From contig OY101117.1 of NCBI GenBank assembly GCA_956465555.1, forward strand, positions 1,860,001-1,924,000: DNA of 64,000 bases, written 5' to 3'. The translations under genes and the position numbers were made by a program. The notes beneath the pieces were generated by a model. The model saw only the letters and a program-made list of their open reading frames with translations, was not told the origin of the DNA and searched no databases. Numbering within the stretch: the stretch's first letter is position 1; every line of letters begins with the position of its first letter. Of this stretch, positions 1 through 10,873 are shown in pieces. The stretch comes from Nitzschia sp. pyKryTriq1. Its lineage: Eukaryota > Bacillariophyta > Bacillariophyceae > Bacillariales > Bacillariaceae.

Positions 1-1111
1 AAGGTTCAATTGTCTGCGGAAGCTCTCATCTGCAGCATAACATACAACAGCCAAGGATGTGAGAGAGGCAACAACTCAGCATGATGCTTGCGACTCACTC
101 GTAGCAGGATGCGTACTTACATTTGCTTTGGTCGAAAAAGTTCGGCATGATTATATTGACGAATGAATCGCTATCATGTACCTTGAAAGCTGACCCATCC
201 TGTACCCACGATACGATATTGTGGAAGCCCTCGCGTCCCGCTTCTTCGAGTAGAGTGTGGAGTTTCCAGGGAAAGCTATGCTCCGGTTCTTTTGATGAAT
301 GAAACGCGGAACCATTCAAAATGTCGTAGCTGCTGTGATCATCGTTCGGATTGGCCGTGCCGCTGCTGCTGTCGCTGTTTGTCACTTTGCTAGTTGCACT
401 GATCGATCGAGTCGAGGCACCCAAAGAAAAGAGGAGCCTAACAGGGTCAAGGACAGATTCATCGAGTTTATTCTTGTACCTTGCTCGAACTTCTTTTTCA
501 AAAAGGCTCTCATCGGATTCCAAACTTCGTTTCAATCCCTAAAATCCATACAAACAAGCAGATAGAAGTTAGACAACGAGTCGTCCGTGGGTACTTGTCC
601 GAAAGAAGTAACACAGTCTAGAAATGCTCACTTTTGCCTCTTTGGGACTTTCTCCGCTCGTAGCCCCAGAAGTAGAAGCCCGCTGTGACTCTCCTTGACG
701 ACAGATGAGCTTGCACATGTCAGGCTGGGTTCTCTTGAAAAGAGGGTGACAATAACCTCCCTTGTTAGGACCATGATGAATTCTCTGAAACCTGAAGATT
801 GAAACCAAGCAAGATCGAGACATTCGTTAGCGGTGGCAGAGTCGAGAGGAAGTGAAAAACGATAACATCACCTACCCATATATGTTCAGCTGCCGAAGGA
901 ACGATTTGTACTTTCTGAGGGCAAAAAAATCGCTAGCGATTTCCGCAGCAAATCGCTCTGGCTTGAAGACACGAAACGATTCCCCTCCAGGTTGCCATGC
1001 TATCACATCGTCGAACCCCCGTTTTTGGCTCTCCTCAAGCATAGCAAAGAGTCTCGTCGGAAACGCCTGGGAGCTTGGAAGCTCCTTTTCTTTTCGCTTC
1101 GCCTGTTCCAT
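1..1111 (-). CDS. Heat shock transcription factor with two HSF DNA-binding domains (3' part outside window)
   Basis: Model: 1111-876, 791-632, 538-121 and 29-<1, all with GT-AG borders and matching phases (2, 0, 1). The first ATG in frame is at 1111. Domain 1 (about residues 15-115) begins at FPTRLFAMLEE, has VIAWQPGGESF and the recognition-helix region FLRQLNIYGFQRIHHG. After a short Ser/Thr linker a second domain starts at FPWKLHTLLEEAG, has IVSWVQDGSAF and FFDQSKYESFRRQLNL, and then leaves the window. The exon holding domain 2 has no ATG of its own before the domain, and its 5' edge is a good acceptor in phase with the exon before it, so I read one gene rather than two. HSFs are nuclear winged-helix activators of stress genes and normally carry one such domain, followed by a coiled-coil trimerisation region that cannot be seen here. 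The introns cut the two domains at different places (after IYG versus inside KY), so this is not a recent exon duplication. Confidence 0.85.
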
Positions 1112-2526
1112 TGTTTGGGCTGAAAATTGATAAACCAAAACCTAATGTGGAACAAGTACTGTAGTAATAGTAGAGATGGTACTGTAGATCTCCGTAATCC
1201 TGTCACACCAAGCAAGAGAGCCCTTGTCGCTGTGAGAGGAATCCAGAGAAGAAGGTTCACCTCTTCTTTGCAAAATATGAGTAGTGGTAGCACTACTTCT
1301 ACCGCCGGTACGAACAAAGAGAAGAGGAAACCGGCGCATGCGACACGGTAAATTGAAATATCGTGGTACTTGTACCGTACTGTAATGATCGCAGTAGAAA
1401 CCCAAACATGTGATGTGCCGATGTTGTGCCTGTTTCACGGGGGCTATAGCGTTACATTAAAAAATATTACTTACTGTGCAGTATGTACTGTACAAGTCCA
1501 CTGGTACCGTACTCGTACCGGTATGTACCACCGGTATGAGGTACAGCGTACGAGTACCACAGGTACTGTACTGTACTGTACTTGTGGACATCCCACGCAG
1601 AAGAAGCGTTCGCCGTGTTCCGCTTTCTTCCATCATATTCGGGGGATATTTAGGGGATTATTCTTTCCCCGACTTGAACAACCCTCGATACCCGTACAGT
1701 ACCGGTACACCGGTACAAGTACAGTAGACGCTGTCTATCTGGCTTTTAGACAGGGGTCCAAGGCTTACGGAACAGGTACTGGTCAGGATTGGGGGGGGTA
1801 TGCGCCTTGCGTGGACGGCTCTCGAGACTTAACGAAGTCTCTTTCCGGACAAACCAAAAGAATGCGAAATCCGTGGTAAAGCATTACTCTTATATAGCTT
1901 CGAAGGGGAAAATTATGCCTTCGTTTGGACTGCACTTCCGACAACAGATGTTGAAAGAAGACACGAGACAAACATTAGCGCACGTTGGAAAATGAGCTTC
2001 AACGATGATGGATCACCCACTGTGATCTATGTATTGACTACTGACCTTTCTGGTTGTTTATTCGTCTTTGAACACCAAAAAAATCCATCTTTCGATCGGC
2101 GGTCTAAAAGTCATTCTCTGACATGCGTGTGATGCGCAAATATTTACGCGCGTTTCTTCCGCCAACCAGTCAGGTGTCTTCTAGCACAATATCTTTTCTC
2201 AACAATTGATTTTGAAACAAGTAGTTCCAAGAGTACGAGCCGAAAATCTCACAAGCTCTGAGTCGTGGATCCTGTTCAGTCACGCTCGGGAACAACGTCG
2301 TCGTCGCGATTTTTGATTTTTTTGAAGCTGTGATCCGTGCTACTATCGACTATCGAGATACCGTACCGATACAGTATCAGTACTGGTACCAGCATTGTGC
2401 CCGAAACAAAATCTCTCGGGCGGAAAGCGGAAAAGCCCTGAGCTCTTTTGCTGTGCAATCCTACCTGCACTCGCACTCCTGAGCCAACACAATTCGATTC
2501 CGAGTGAAAAGCCACAACCAAGAGCT
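1112..2526. repeat. Intergenic region rich in GTAC palindromes
   Basis: No convincing coding region. From about 1370 to 1760 the sequence is dense in GTAC-based palindromes (GTACCGGTAC, GTACTGTACTGTAC, CGAGTACC), and a second short cluster lies at 2358-2393, just before the next gene. The stretch between the divergent HSF (-) and fucosyltransferase (+) genes presumably holds both promoters. I see no clear TATA box or tRNA. Confidence 0.6.
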
Positions 2527-4456
2527 ATGTCTCTTTTGTCTGTCAAAGCCGAACGGCGCCGGAATCGCGGCATATCATTTTCACACGTTGTTGCTTTTCT
2601 GGGAGGGATGACTGTTGCTACGCTCTTCATGACGTTTTTCCATGGGACAATTCTGCATGCGACAGGTTACTCTGATCCATTTGCTACCGGTAATGACCAG
2701 CCGAACTTGAACACATCGGCTCGTTCACCGCACATTGCAACGACAGATACATACCGATACCACTCAACTCCTCAAGCCGTTGCTGGATTGGACTGTTCGG
2801 CACACGGAGGGCCCAACACTGCGGAAATAACACAAGAGCTCGTTTACTGGAAAGACTTGCCACTGGACAATGAATATATCTCGCCCTTACGAAGCACGAC
2901 CGTTCGGCAGTACCTTACTTTCGAACCAGATGGAGGTGAGTTGACCGAATGCTGGAAATAACTACACTATCAATGGTCTGCTCACACTGTACCCCATTGA
3001 ACCATTCAAGGCGGTTGGAACAATATCCGAATGTCAATGGTAATTATGATATGAAGCTTTTTTTGTGGTGGTACATGTATCCTTAAATTGAAAATTCGCT
3101 AATTTTGTCATGCATGTTAGGAGACCGTACTAGCTATGGCTGTAGCAACGGGGCGTGTGCTTGTGCTTCCACCATCCCAAAAAATGTACTTGTTGGGAAC
3201 GCAAAGCATCCAGTTCGGGGACTTCTTTCCATTGGAGAAAATGGCAAGAGAACATGCCGGACTTGAGATTATTTCAATGAAGCAGTTTCTAGAAGAAACT
3301 CATGGACAAGTTAGAGAAATTGACGGTGGAAAAGTTGCCCTCCCTCCCAACGGACGAACAGACTGGGATGGTGACACAAAATCCGTGAGAATGTTTTTGA
3401 ATCCATGGCTTCAGAGCATCGCACCAAACCCTGATTGGAATCCCGATAGATGCATAGCAGCTTTCCCGAAGTCAACTGATCCCGAGGATTCTGCCGAACT
3501 CAAGAGAATTTTTGATGAGCTCCAGGCAAAGCTCCCTCCTGTGGAGGACTTCATAAATCATCCTACACCCGTTAATGAGACTACCGAAGAACGCATGCGA
3601 GAATTCGTGGCACAGAGAAAGGAGCTCTGCTTGTATACACCAGCGCTGCAAAATGCACAAATAATCCACTTCAATGGGAAGAAAGATTTGGGAGGGCGTC
3701 TACTGGTACATTTCTACGCGTTTCTTTTCTTTCAAGATTTTAAGGCCGACCTTTGGATGAAACGATTTGTTCGGGATCATGTACATTACGTAGAAGATGT
3801 ACAGTGTGCTGCCGGTAAGTGCGCACAGCGAGATCTCAACCTTAGCCTCACCAATCATACTCTAAAATCCACACTGACCTCTGACCAATCACAAAATATC
3901 AGCTCGTGTCCTAGAAGCCGTTCGCCAGCACTCCAAGGAGATGGGAAACGATGGAGTCTTCGACGCTTTTCATATCCGGCGTGGAGATTTTCAGTACAAG
4001 AAGACTCGAGTGGATGCAGACGAGATTTTGGCCGCAGCCAAGGATCAAATCCCAAAAGGAGCAACTGTGTATATTGGGACCGATGAAAGGAACAAGGAGT
4101 TTTTCAAAGTGATGGCCGAATACTGGGACATTCTGTTTCTGGACGACTTTATGGGATTACTGGGTGGAATCGATACAATGCATTATGGGATGATAGATCA
4201 GCTCGTCACGAGCAGGGGAAGATCATTCTTTGGGTGCTGGTTCAGCACTTTCACGTCTTATATTACCCGCCTCCGGGGCTACCATTCACAGATGGAAAAA
4301 CAGGAGGGCTATGAGATGGGCATGTTGCCGACAACATATTATTACGCGTTGAAAGATCACAAAACGAAAATGCACGACTACTGGCCTATCAAGAAACTAT
4401 TCTATGCAAGAGAATTCCCTGCTGCCTGGCGAAATATCGATTTTGATGTCGCTTGA
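2527..4456 (+). CDS. GDP-fucose protein O-fucosyltransferase-like type II membrane protein
   Basis: Model: 2527-2935, 3011-3039, 3121-3814, 3903-4456, giving 561 residues. ATG 2527 is the first in-frame ATG. The second exon is only 29 nt; it supplies GWNNIRMSM, which lines up with the neighbouring paralog. Residues about 15-45 form a signal anchor, so the catalytic part should face the Golgi/ER lumen. Family signs are ETVLAMAVATGRVLVLPP near the N-terminal half, FHIRRGDFQYKKTR (the Arg/Asp-bearing GDP-fucose motif) and the C-terminal DQLVTSRGRSFFGCWFSTFT. O-FucT-like proteins move fucose from GDP-fucose to protein or glycan acceptors; the acceptor here is unknown. The gene ends 176 bp from the end of a convergent paralog (4632-6716). 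The fold assignment is good; activity is inferred. Confidence 0.82.
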
Positions 4457-4631
4457 AGCTTCCATCTTATTGAGTACTACGCACGTAGATTTCCGATCGA
4501 AAGCTCAAGCCATCGAATAACGAGAACTGTGTATATTTCCTAAGTTCGTCATACTTCAGCCGATCGAAGCCAAAGCTAGGAGAACTGCTCACGGGCTTTT
4601 GAAGCTTGGTACTACTCGCATGCTGTTCTAG

Positions 4632-6716
4632 CTAGTCCTCGAGTCCAGTATCAATCAGCCGCCAAGCCGTTGGGAATTCCCGAGCATAAAAAGATTTCTT
4701 GACTGGATAAAACGTCTGCATGTGAAGAAAACGGTCTTTCAAAGCGTAGTAATAGCTTGGAATAATTCCATCCTCAAAACCTGGGCTTTGGTGATCATCC
4801 GCATGATACCCACGAAGACGATTGATATAGCCTGTTCAGAAAAAATGATAAGTCATACTGGTAATTTCGAAGCATACGCTGATGAGCTATTGGGTTGGAT
4901 TGAAGACAACTCACCTGTAAAAGTACTGAACCAACAACCAAAAAAAATCCTGCCACGGCTAGCCACGAGCTGATCAATCATACCTGTTCAAGTATTAGTC
5001 TCGTAGTCTCACTATCTGATCAAAAATCCAAAAACGAAAAGAGGACACTCACCGTAATAGTTGGAGTTGACTCCTTCAAGAGAATCCATGAAGTCATCGA
5101 GGAATACGACGTCATAGTGCGATTTGAGAGGATCGAAAAATCCTTTGTCACGCTCATCTGTCGCAATGTAAACAGTCGCGTTGTCAGATATTCGTTGAGT
5201 TGTCATTTCATAGATTTGCGGAGCATCGGATCGAGTCACAGTGTACTGAAAATCCCCACGGCGGACATGGAGAGTGTCGAAATCATTATCGAAGCCACGT
5301 TCCTTGACCCGCTTCCGAATTGCTTGGACTACTCTTGCCGCGGCACATTGGATTTCGTCAATGTAACGCACATGATCTCGAATGAATCGCTTCATCCACA
5401 GATCAGTGCGCCAATCTTGGAAATATAAGAAAGCGTAAAAATGTACCAGGAGCCGGTTGGCCATGTCTCCCTTGTGTTCCATAGGCCAGTGAACCCATCT
5501 TGCATTTTGCAAGCGGTCATCGTACAAACACAATTCTTTCCGTTCTGCCGAGTTTTCTTTGAGACGATCTTCAGCGCTTGCGTTGACTGGATTTGGTTTT
5601 CCAACATACTTCTCGTAGTTGGGCATTCCTCCTGTATCCATGATGTGCTTGTGCATTTCCTTCAAAGAATCCATATCCCCAGGATCTGCCGTTTTCGGGA
5701 ACGCAGCCAAACACTGTTCTGGGTCCCATCGCATTATTGTACTTGTGATGTTGTTTCTAAGCCACCTTTTGAGTTCACGCTGATCTTTTTCATCCGCACC
5801 ATCCCAATCAGTCCTGTTACCGGGTGGAAATAATGGTTTCTGCGTCTTTGGGTCCACAAACGTCCCTTCCATGACAATCTCTAGGAATTCCTTCATACTA
5901 ATAATGTCCAATCCCACGTGTTCTTCATGGATTCGTTCCATGTGAAAGAAGTGCTCAAACGAGAAGGCGTTACGTTGCCCCTGATCCTTGCTCGTCAGCA
6001 GGTACATTCGCTGGTGTGGGGGCAATACGAGCGTCCGCCCCATGGCAAACGCCATTCCTAGGACAGTTTCCATTGCCATTCTTGATACATGTACATATAC
6101 ATATACAATATACATAAAATTGTGAGCAAGAAATAATTGTTCAGCATCATTGCGTATCATCTTTGGGAGCGAAGAGTGCGTACAAGTACTCGTACCTGAT
6201 ATTGTTCCACCCACCTTGATCAGGTTCAAACGTCAAGTACTGCGTGGGCCCGTTTCGATGCTTGGAGTGAAAGGGCGAAACCCACTCGGCATCGCTCGGA
6301 ATATCCTCCCAGTAGACCAGCTCCTGCGCCCCCTCTAGACTCGGCCCACCAAACTTGTCGCAGTTGAGCCCAGCAACGTGGCTGGAATGTGGATTGGCGA
6401 GGCCTTTGTGCGGTGATTTCCCAGCGCCCGAGGTCACCAGCTGGTCGTTCGCTACTGGTGTGTCCCGCACTGCGTCGTCGAACATGTGCGCGGTATCGAT
6501 GGGTAGATAATGATTCTGCTTCAACACAATGGACTGCACGGAGTCTTTCAAGTAGCTTTCAATGATGCTGGCATCTTCCACCACGATGTGCGTAAATCGA
6601 CTATTCAGCATCAAGCTCAAGCAGGCAAAGCAAAACAAAATGACCAAGAAATACTTGGTCAAGAAGGAACCTCCACCGTTGGAACTACTTGTGCCGGTAC
6701 TTGTAGAGGCAGCCAT
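4632..6716 (-). CDS. GDP-fucose protein O-fucosyltransferase-like type II membrane protein, paralog of 2527-4456
   Basis: Model: 6716-6196, 6080-5053, 4983-4915, 4831-4632, giving 605 residues. Start at ATG 6716; the longer frame upstream opens only with GTG. Residues about 18-40 are a hydrophobic signal anchor after a Ser/Gly-rich cytosolic tail. The lumenal part has the same order of motifs as the paralog: QELVYWEDIPSD, METVLGMAFAMGRTLVLPP, LHVRRGDFQYTVTRSDAPQ, DERDKGFFDPL and, across the last introns, DQLVASRGRIFFGCWFSTFTG. It ends with KKSFYAREFPTAWR. Introns do not match the paralog: this gene has introns after YYG and after FTG that the other lacks, while the other has one inside AARVLEAV that is absent here. 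The duplication is therefore old, or introns turn over quickly. Role as in the paralog; acceptor unknown. Confidence 0.82.
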
Positions 6717-7472
6717 TTTACAATTGTATTTTGCCAATGTCAATTTCAATGTCAATTTCAATGTCAGAAACGAAAACGGCAGCCAGTGGTCTACTAGCTT
6801 GTTCACGCTTCAATCAGAGGTACAAGTACCGGTAGGCGGGAGCAGATGGATGGATGTTGCGTAATAATAAGGCGCAAATGCAATATGCGATGAGGAGTGC
6901 GTCTCTCTTATTCATACAATTTCAATTCTACGCCTGTCGTACTCGGGTATACTGTATCGGTATGAGTATTTACTACTGTACCCGTACAATCTTTCAATCA
7001 TAATTTGTATTGCCAATGCCACTACTGACTTGATGCGGTCCGCTAGCTATCGCCGAACGAAACCGCGTGAGAAGAAGATCGGGATCCATGCACGTACGTC
7101 GCCTCGTGAAAAGTAAGCGTACTTCGCGTCTACCTGTACCCTGTTGTACCGTACTGTACTAGTACTACTGTAAATACCGTACGTTGGTACAGTACCGGTA
7201 CCTGGTACTGTACCTGGTACCGGTACAGAAAGCTTGGACGAGATGCTCATGTGATGTCGACCACGACCACCTTGAACGTTTTAGTTGGACCTCCTTCCTT
7301 GCTGAACGGCTACAAAATTTGGTTGACCTTCTTCAATCATCAAAATAACTCGAGTACGAGTACCATACTTCGTATACCATTCGACGGGACGACGGCAACT
7401 CTCACTCCTCTTGCGACGCAACGTACCAATTCAATTCGTAAACTAATTGGAAGCATCATTTTTTTAGAAATC
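6717..7472. repeat. Divergent intergenic region with GTAC palindromes
   Basis: No gene seen. Lies between the start of the fucosyltransferase-like gene (-) and Pcc1 (+). GTAC palindromes cluster at about 6955-6990 and 7135-7230 (alternating GTACCTGGTAC and GTACCGGTAC). A pyrimidine tract ending in TTTTTTTAG lies just before the Pcc1 ATG and could be the acceptor of a 5' UTR intron. Confidence 0.5.
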
Positions 7473-7955
7473 ATGGCGGTTTCATCTCCTCTGCACGCAT
7501 GCGAAGTGCAGATCGACTTTCCTACCAATCTCCAGGCGGAACAAGCGATGCGGATCCTGCAGGTGGACGCGGAACCAACCGATCGGGTTACGAAATCATT
7601 CAGGATGGAAAACACGGAGGATGGCATGTCCATGCTAGTGTGAGTAGTCTATATGCAATACAATGCCAATACTCAATACTGATACTGGTACTGGTACTGA
7701 TTCTGCAATGGGAATCGGGAAGACTGCCGCGACGTTTCTTCATGACCTCACCTTGTTTCTACTACGTATACAACCACTGACTGTGCCCACTGCACTACGC
7801 GGTATGCAATGTATGATGGCTCCTTCCATGCCCGCGACAGTCGAATTGAATCAAAAGAACTCAAAATGCTGCGAGTTGCAGTTTCTTCCTTCTATGATTA
7901 CGCGATGGTAGTCATGAAGACTATGCAAGAATTTGATTCCACAATCATTGCTTGA
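7473..7955 (+). CDS. KEOPS (EKC) complex subunit Pcc1
   Basis: Model: 7473-7639 and 7841-7955, giving 93 residues, the usual size for Pcc1. Exon 1 encodes CEVQIDFPTNLQAEQAMRIL followed by LQVDAEP, and exon 2 encodes SKELKMLRVAVSSFYDYAMV and KTMQEF. The pattern (strand, helix with Ala, 'VD.EP', then LRV.V.SF...) is the Pcc1 fold. Pcc1 dimerises inside KEOPS, which makes the t6A modification on ANN-reading tRNAs and also affects telomeres and transcription in yeast. The intron falls in a Val codon inside the second strand, so neither exon alone looks like a gene. The stop lies only 58 bp before the next candidate start. The family call rests on pattern recognition, not a search. Confidence 0.72.
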
Positions 7956-8013
7956 AACACCACGGGTTGGGTTCTTGTCGTCGAGGGCAGATTCTTGTCC
8001 TAGATAGAGCGCA

Positions 8014-8269
8014 ATGCCGTTTCTGTTCATCGTTGGGGGTAAGCGAGTGGGGGTCTCTTGTTGGGAAGACTTAAGACTCGACGGTACTTGTATCAGTCGA
8101 ATGAATATATCTCATTCTCTACTTTGAACTAGGAAAAAGTATCCGGCAAAGTGCTACGGTGTTTTGGAAAGGAGCTGTTGCAGGCTCTGGCTTTCTTGCG
8201 GCGAATTCAGTGAGTTTTGATAGCATCCGCCCACAGCTCCAATTGCTAGAAGCCATGCGAGCGAGATGA
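8014..8269 (+). CDS. Candidate 53-residue hydrophobic protein with a 25-nt first exon
   Basis: Model: 8014-8038 and 8133-8269. Exon 1 encodes MPFLFIVG plus one base, followed by GTAAGC; the acceptor TTTGAACTAG joins in phase to a frame encoding KSIRQSATVFWKGAVAGSGF and then ANSVSFDSIRPQ up to TGA. It would be a single-pass or peripheral membrane micropeptide of the size of small mitochondrial complex subunits. I do not recognise a family. Support is limited to correct splice phase, an open frame across both pieces, and sensible composition. It starts 58 bp after the Pcc1 stop on the same strand, which leaves little room for its own promoter. Confidence 0.45.
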
Positions 8270-8845
8270 AATGATGTACTCTAGCAAAATGATCAATAGT
8301 TGTGTTTTTTGTTCTTTTCTACTATTTCTCCTACAGTTATTCTTCTTTTCTTGCGTCTATGTATCTATTGTTGGGGCTCCTCTGAGATTACAGGAAGTAC
8401 TATAGCCATCCCAGTCCAGGATTAATGGTGAAATGCGTATATTGGTAGTACATCTGGTACCGGCACCGACGATGATAAACAAAAGAGGAAATATTATTGA
8501 TTTTTTGACACTACGAGTACTAGTAGTAACCAATCGTCCTAATAGGCTCATTTTGCAAAATTTGCTTGAATCAATATATCTCACTAGCTACACGTGGTGA
8601 ATTAGCGGCCATTTGTGCACTCGTGGGCATCATACACTAGAGAGCTTCGCTTTTCGTTTGTATTGCTTGTCTGCCTGCAGTCCCAGCAGTAGCATTCGGC
8701 CACCGTTACAGAGTCTCTTATCTTTTGCTTCTTGTAATCCTAGTCTTTAGCACAATCACCAGCCAGCAATCGTACAACCATGACAGCATATGAGGCACTT
8801 TGATAAGCGGACCCCTCATCGAATATTCTATCCCAGTCAATACTG
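8270..8845. other. Intergenic, no gene recognised
   Basis: AT-rich, with pyrimidine tracts near 8310-8350 and short CTACTAGTAG-type runs near 8510. No ORF with protein-like content and no RNA gene recognised. Confidence 0.5.
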
Positions 8846-9247
8846 TTACGCAGCATAAGATATCTTGTGGAAGGATCTGGAGTAAGATGGGAGCACATGC
8901 TTGTTGCGAGAAAGATACTGACGCATTAAAAGATGCGATCTTCTCCAATTAGTCTCGCCTACCACTGGCCGCAATCTAGTTTCTAGTGTATCGATGAGAG
9001 GCGCGTACCCGGGGTCACCTTGCTTGTTTCTAGCAGTCACATACAGAAGCAGACGCTTTGCCTCTTGACATAAGGATTCCTCTCCGGATTCCTCAAGGCG
9101 CTTGAAGAGGATTTTCACGAACAACGCGAAGCGTACTCGCTCGTCGTGGTTCATTGGTCGTGCCATTGAAGCTCGTGATGAGATGTTTTGCCTGATTAAA
9201 TGAAGATTGTAGTAGGGATGTCGGAGGGGAACCGAAGGAGACTGCAT
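8846..9247 (-). CDS. Small conserved protein of unknown function
   Basis: A single exon of 133 residues from ATG 9247; a second in-frame ATG (MARPMNHDERVR) is at 9166. The core HDERVRFALFVKILFKRLEE, then AKRLLLYVTARNKQGDPGYA, then LETRLRPVVGETNWRRSHLL is helical with alternating Arg/Leu. From memory it resembles short proteins found many times in diatom and other stramenopile genomes (pattern ...RN.+GDP.Y.PL...+E.RLR..VG..HW.RA...). I know no function for that family. There is no signal peptide if the second ATG is used. Codon use looks coding. No neighbour suggests a role. Confidence 0.6.
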   Translation of the reverse strand: MQSPSVPLRHPYYNLHLIRQNISSRASMARPMNHDERVRFALFVKILFKRLEESGEESLCQEAKRLLLYVTARNKQGDPGYAPLIDTLETRLRPVVGETNWRRSHLLMRQYLSRNKHVLPSYSRSFHKISYAA

Positions 9248-10076
9248 TGTCGTCGTCAGTTCAGGAAGAGTAAGGGCTGTGTCTTATTTGGCAGGAAGGA
9301 AGCGTGCGGTGCCAATCTTTGTTGTAGTTCAATGAAGAGAGAGAAAATATGAAACGCAGTAGCAGGCAGAGAGTTTTGCTTTTATGAGAGGATAGGGATG
9401 ATTTGAGGTTGAACAGAGTGGCAACGTCAAACAAATCTACGGGGCCCTTCAAGATGTGGCTTCGGCCTTCGGGTTGCCCCACGATCGCTCCACGATGGCC
9501 TGCGCAGTACCGCACCGGTACGAGTAGAACTACTTGTACTCGTACCGGTATTTGTTATTCCTTTTTACGACATTTCGGACAAGAAGCCCGATATGTTGTG
9601 ATCATCCGGGCGAAAGAGAACGCCGACGAAGAAGCGAGTTTCTCGTCTCCTGCTTGCGTGCACGGTTCTCAAAGAATATAAGCCCTTCTGCGTGTCCTTT
9701 TCGCTTCGTGACGCGATCTGTCCAATAACACGACACACGACACACGAAAGTACCAGAAATTTCAATAAATAATCTGAGACGAGAACTCCACAATACAAAT
9801 AATACACAGCACGAGGGACGGAGCAATAGTCTACCTTACGTGGTAGATGAGTACCAGCAGGTACTTTATGTTCCATCTAACCTACCGGTACTACTAGCTG
9901 GTGGTGGGGGAGGATGTGGTAGTCTACTGGTATGTGGCGTGGAGAGACATAATGATCCTGTCGCTGTTGTCCCGTTTCTTTGATTTAAAATACGTGCCCG
10001 AAAAGCATCCCCATGGTGGATTACTGATTTTTTTGGTGGGTTGTGCCGCCAAGGGAAGACGATGTCATTTTGACGG
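9248..10076. repeat. Intergenic region with GTAC blocks
   Basis: No gene recognised. A GTAC block (CCGGTACGAGTAG...GTACTCGTACCGG) sits at about 9511-9550 and can fold as an imperfect hairpin. Another short one is at 9850-9895. Short ACACGAC repeats lie at 9729-9748. Confidence 0.45.
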
Positions 10077-10485
10077 TCAATCAGGGCGCTTGGCAACATC
10101 AAGAGATCGCTGTAGTTCGGCGTCCAGGCTGTTGGTCAGGAAGGTGCTAGCGTCCTTGTCATTGGATTGGTCGTAGGTGTCGTGCTTTGGTTGGACCAGC
10201 AGACACTGCGCAGATGCCAAGGTTAGATTGAAGTGAGAGTGCTCAGATATGACGCAACTCATGCGAGTGGAGTTGATGGGATCCGGCAGGGAGGTACGAG
10301 ATCGAATCCAGTCCATGCATGGTTAGGTGGGTCAGTACCTTTGTCTGAGACGTCTTGAGGTCGTCTCCCTTTTTGAAGGTGGGGGAGAGACCAGAGATGC
10401 GGTACTTGTGGCTCTTGATGGATGTTCCAACATGGTGGCTGCGCCACTGGCTTGGGTTTTCAGGTTCCAAAACGTACGAGTTTGT
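10077..10485 (-). CDS. Partial gene model: short protein of unknown function (5' end not found)
   Basis: Two exons are supported: one ending at 10339 (open upstream to about 10500) and one from 10205 to the stop at 10077. Reading gives SYVLEPENPSQWRSHHVGTS, then KYRISGLSPTFKKGDDLKTS, then across the intron CLLVQPKHDTYDQSNDKD and a helical tail LDAELQRSLDVAKRPD. The borders are AAG|GTACTG and GCGCAG|TGT. Third codon positions are nearly all C or G (AAG, CAC, TAC, CGC, ATC, CTC, ACC, TTC), a stronger bias than in its neighbours, which points to real and well-expressed coding sequence on this strand. I could not place the first exon or ATG, so the true start lies further right. No family recognised. 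Confidence 0.42.
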
Positions 10486-10873
10486 GATTTTGCAAATTGT
10501 GAGACTATTTTATGATGAAACTGAAGATGGGATCTTGATCAATCTAGAACTGCCGGAAGCAGTTTGGAAAGATCTTTTGCAGTTTCATTATTACACTTAT
10601 GACATTGAGGATGCACAGATGAAAGGTTTGGAAGAAGTAGAAACGCCAGAGTCGTGATCGGAAGTTTTGTAGCATGAGGCGAAGGTACCGTTAGATCTTT
10701 TCTTCGGCCTAAAACAGTTCGACTCGATTGACCCTGGTGGACAGGTTCGACTGAAGCTTCGAGGTCAGGTGGACAGACTGCCTCGATTGTCTTAATTTTT
10801 GTTTCATTGTTTCGAATTTGGAATTTGACAATGGCCAAGCCATAACACGGCCAAGAGTGAGTCGTCAACAAGC
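10486..10873. other. Intergenic; plus-strand open frame of doubtful status
   Basis: A plus-strand frame stays open to TGA at 10657 and ends with an acidic stretch (YDETEDGILINLELPEAV, then DIEDAQMKGLEEVE). It overlaps the better-supported minus-strand exon, its best start lies inside that exon, and it resembles nothing I know. I leave it uncalled. The remaining 200 bp should hold the promoter of the dihydrouridine synthase gene. Confidence 0.3.

Noticed and set aside
121-538. Second HSF domain as a separate gene
   Set aside because: Its frame opens only with TTG; there is no ATG before the domain, and the 5' border is an in-phase acceptor for the upstream exon.
6510-6864. Plus-strand ORFs of about 100 residues
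   Set aside because: Antisense to the N-terminal exon and promoter of the fucosyltransferase-like gene.
10355-10657. Plus-strand acidic ORF of 100 residues
   Set aside because: Overlaps a minus-strand exon with much stronger codon bias; no ATG or splice context makes it convincing.
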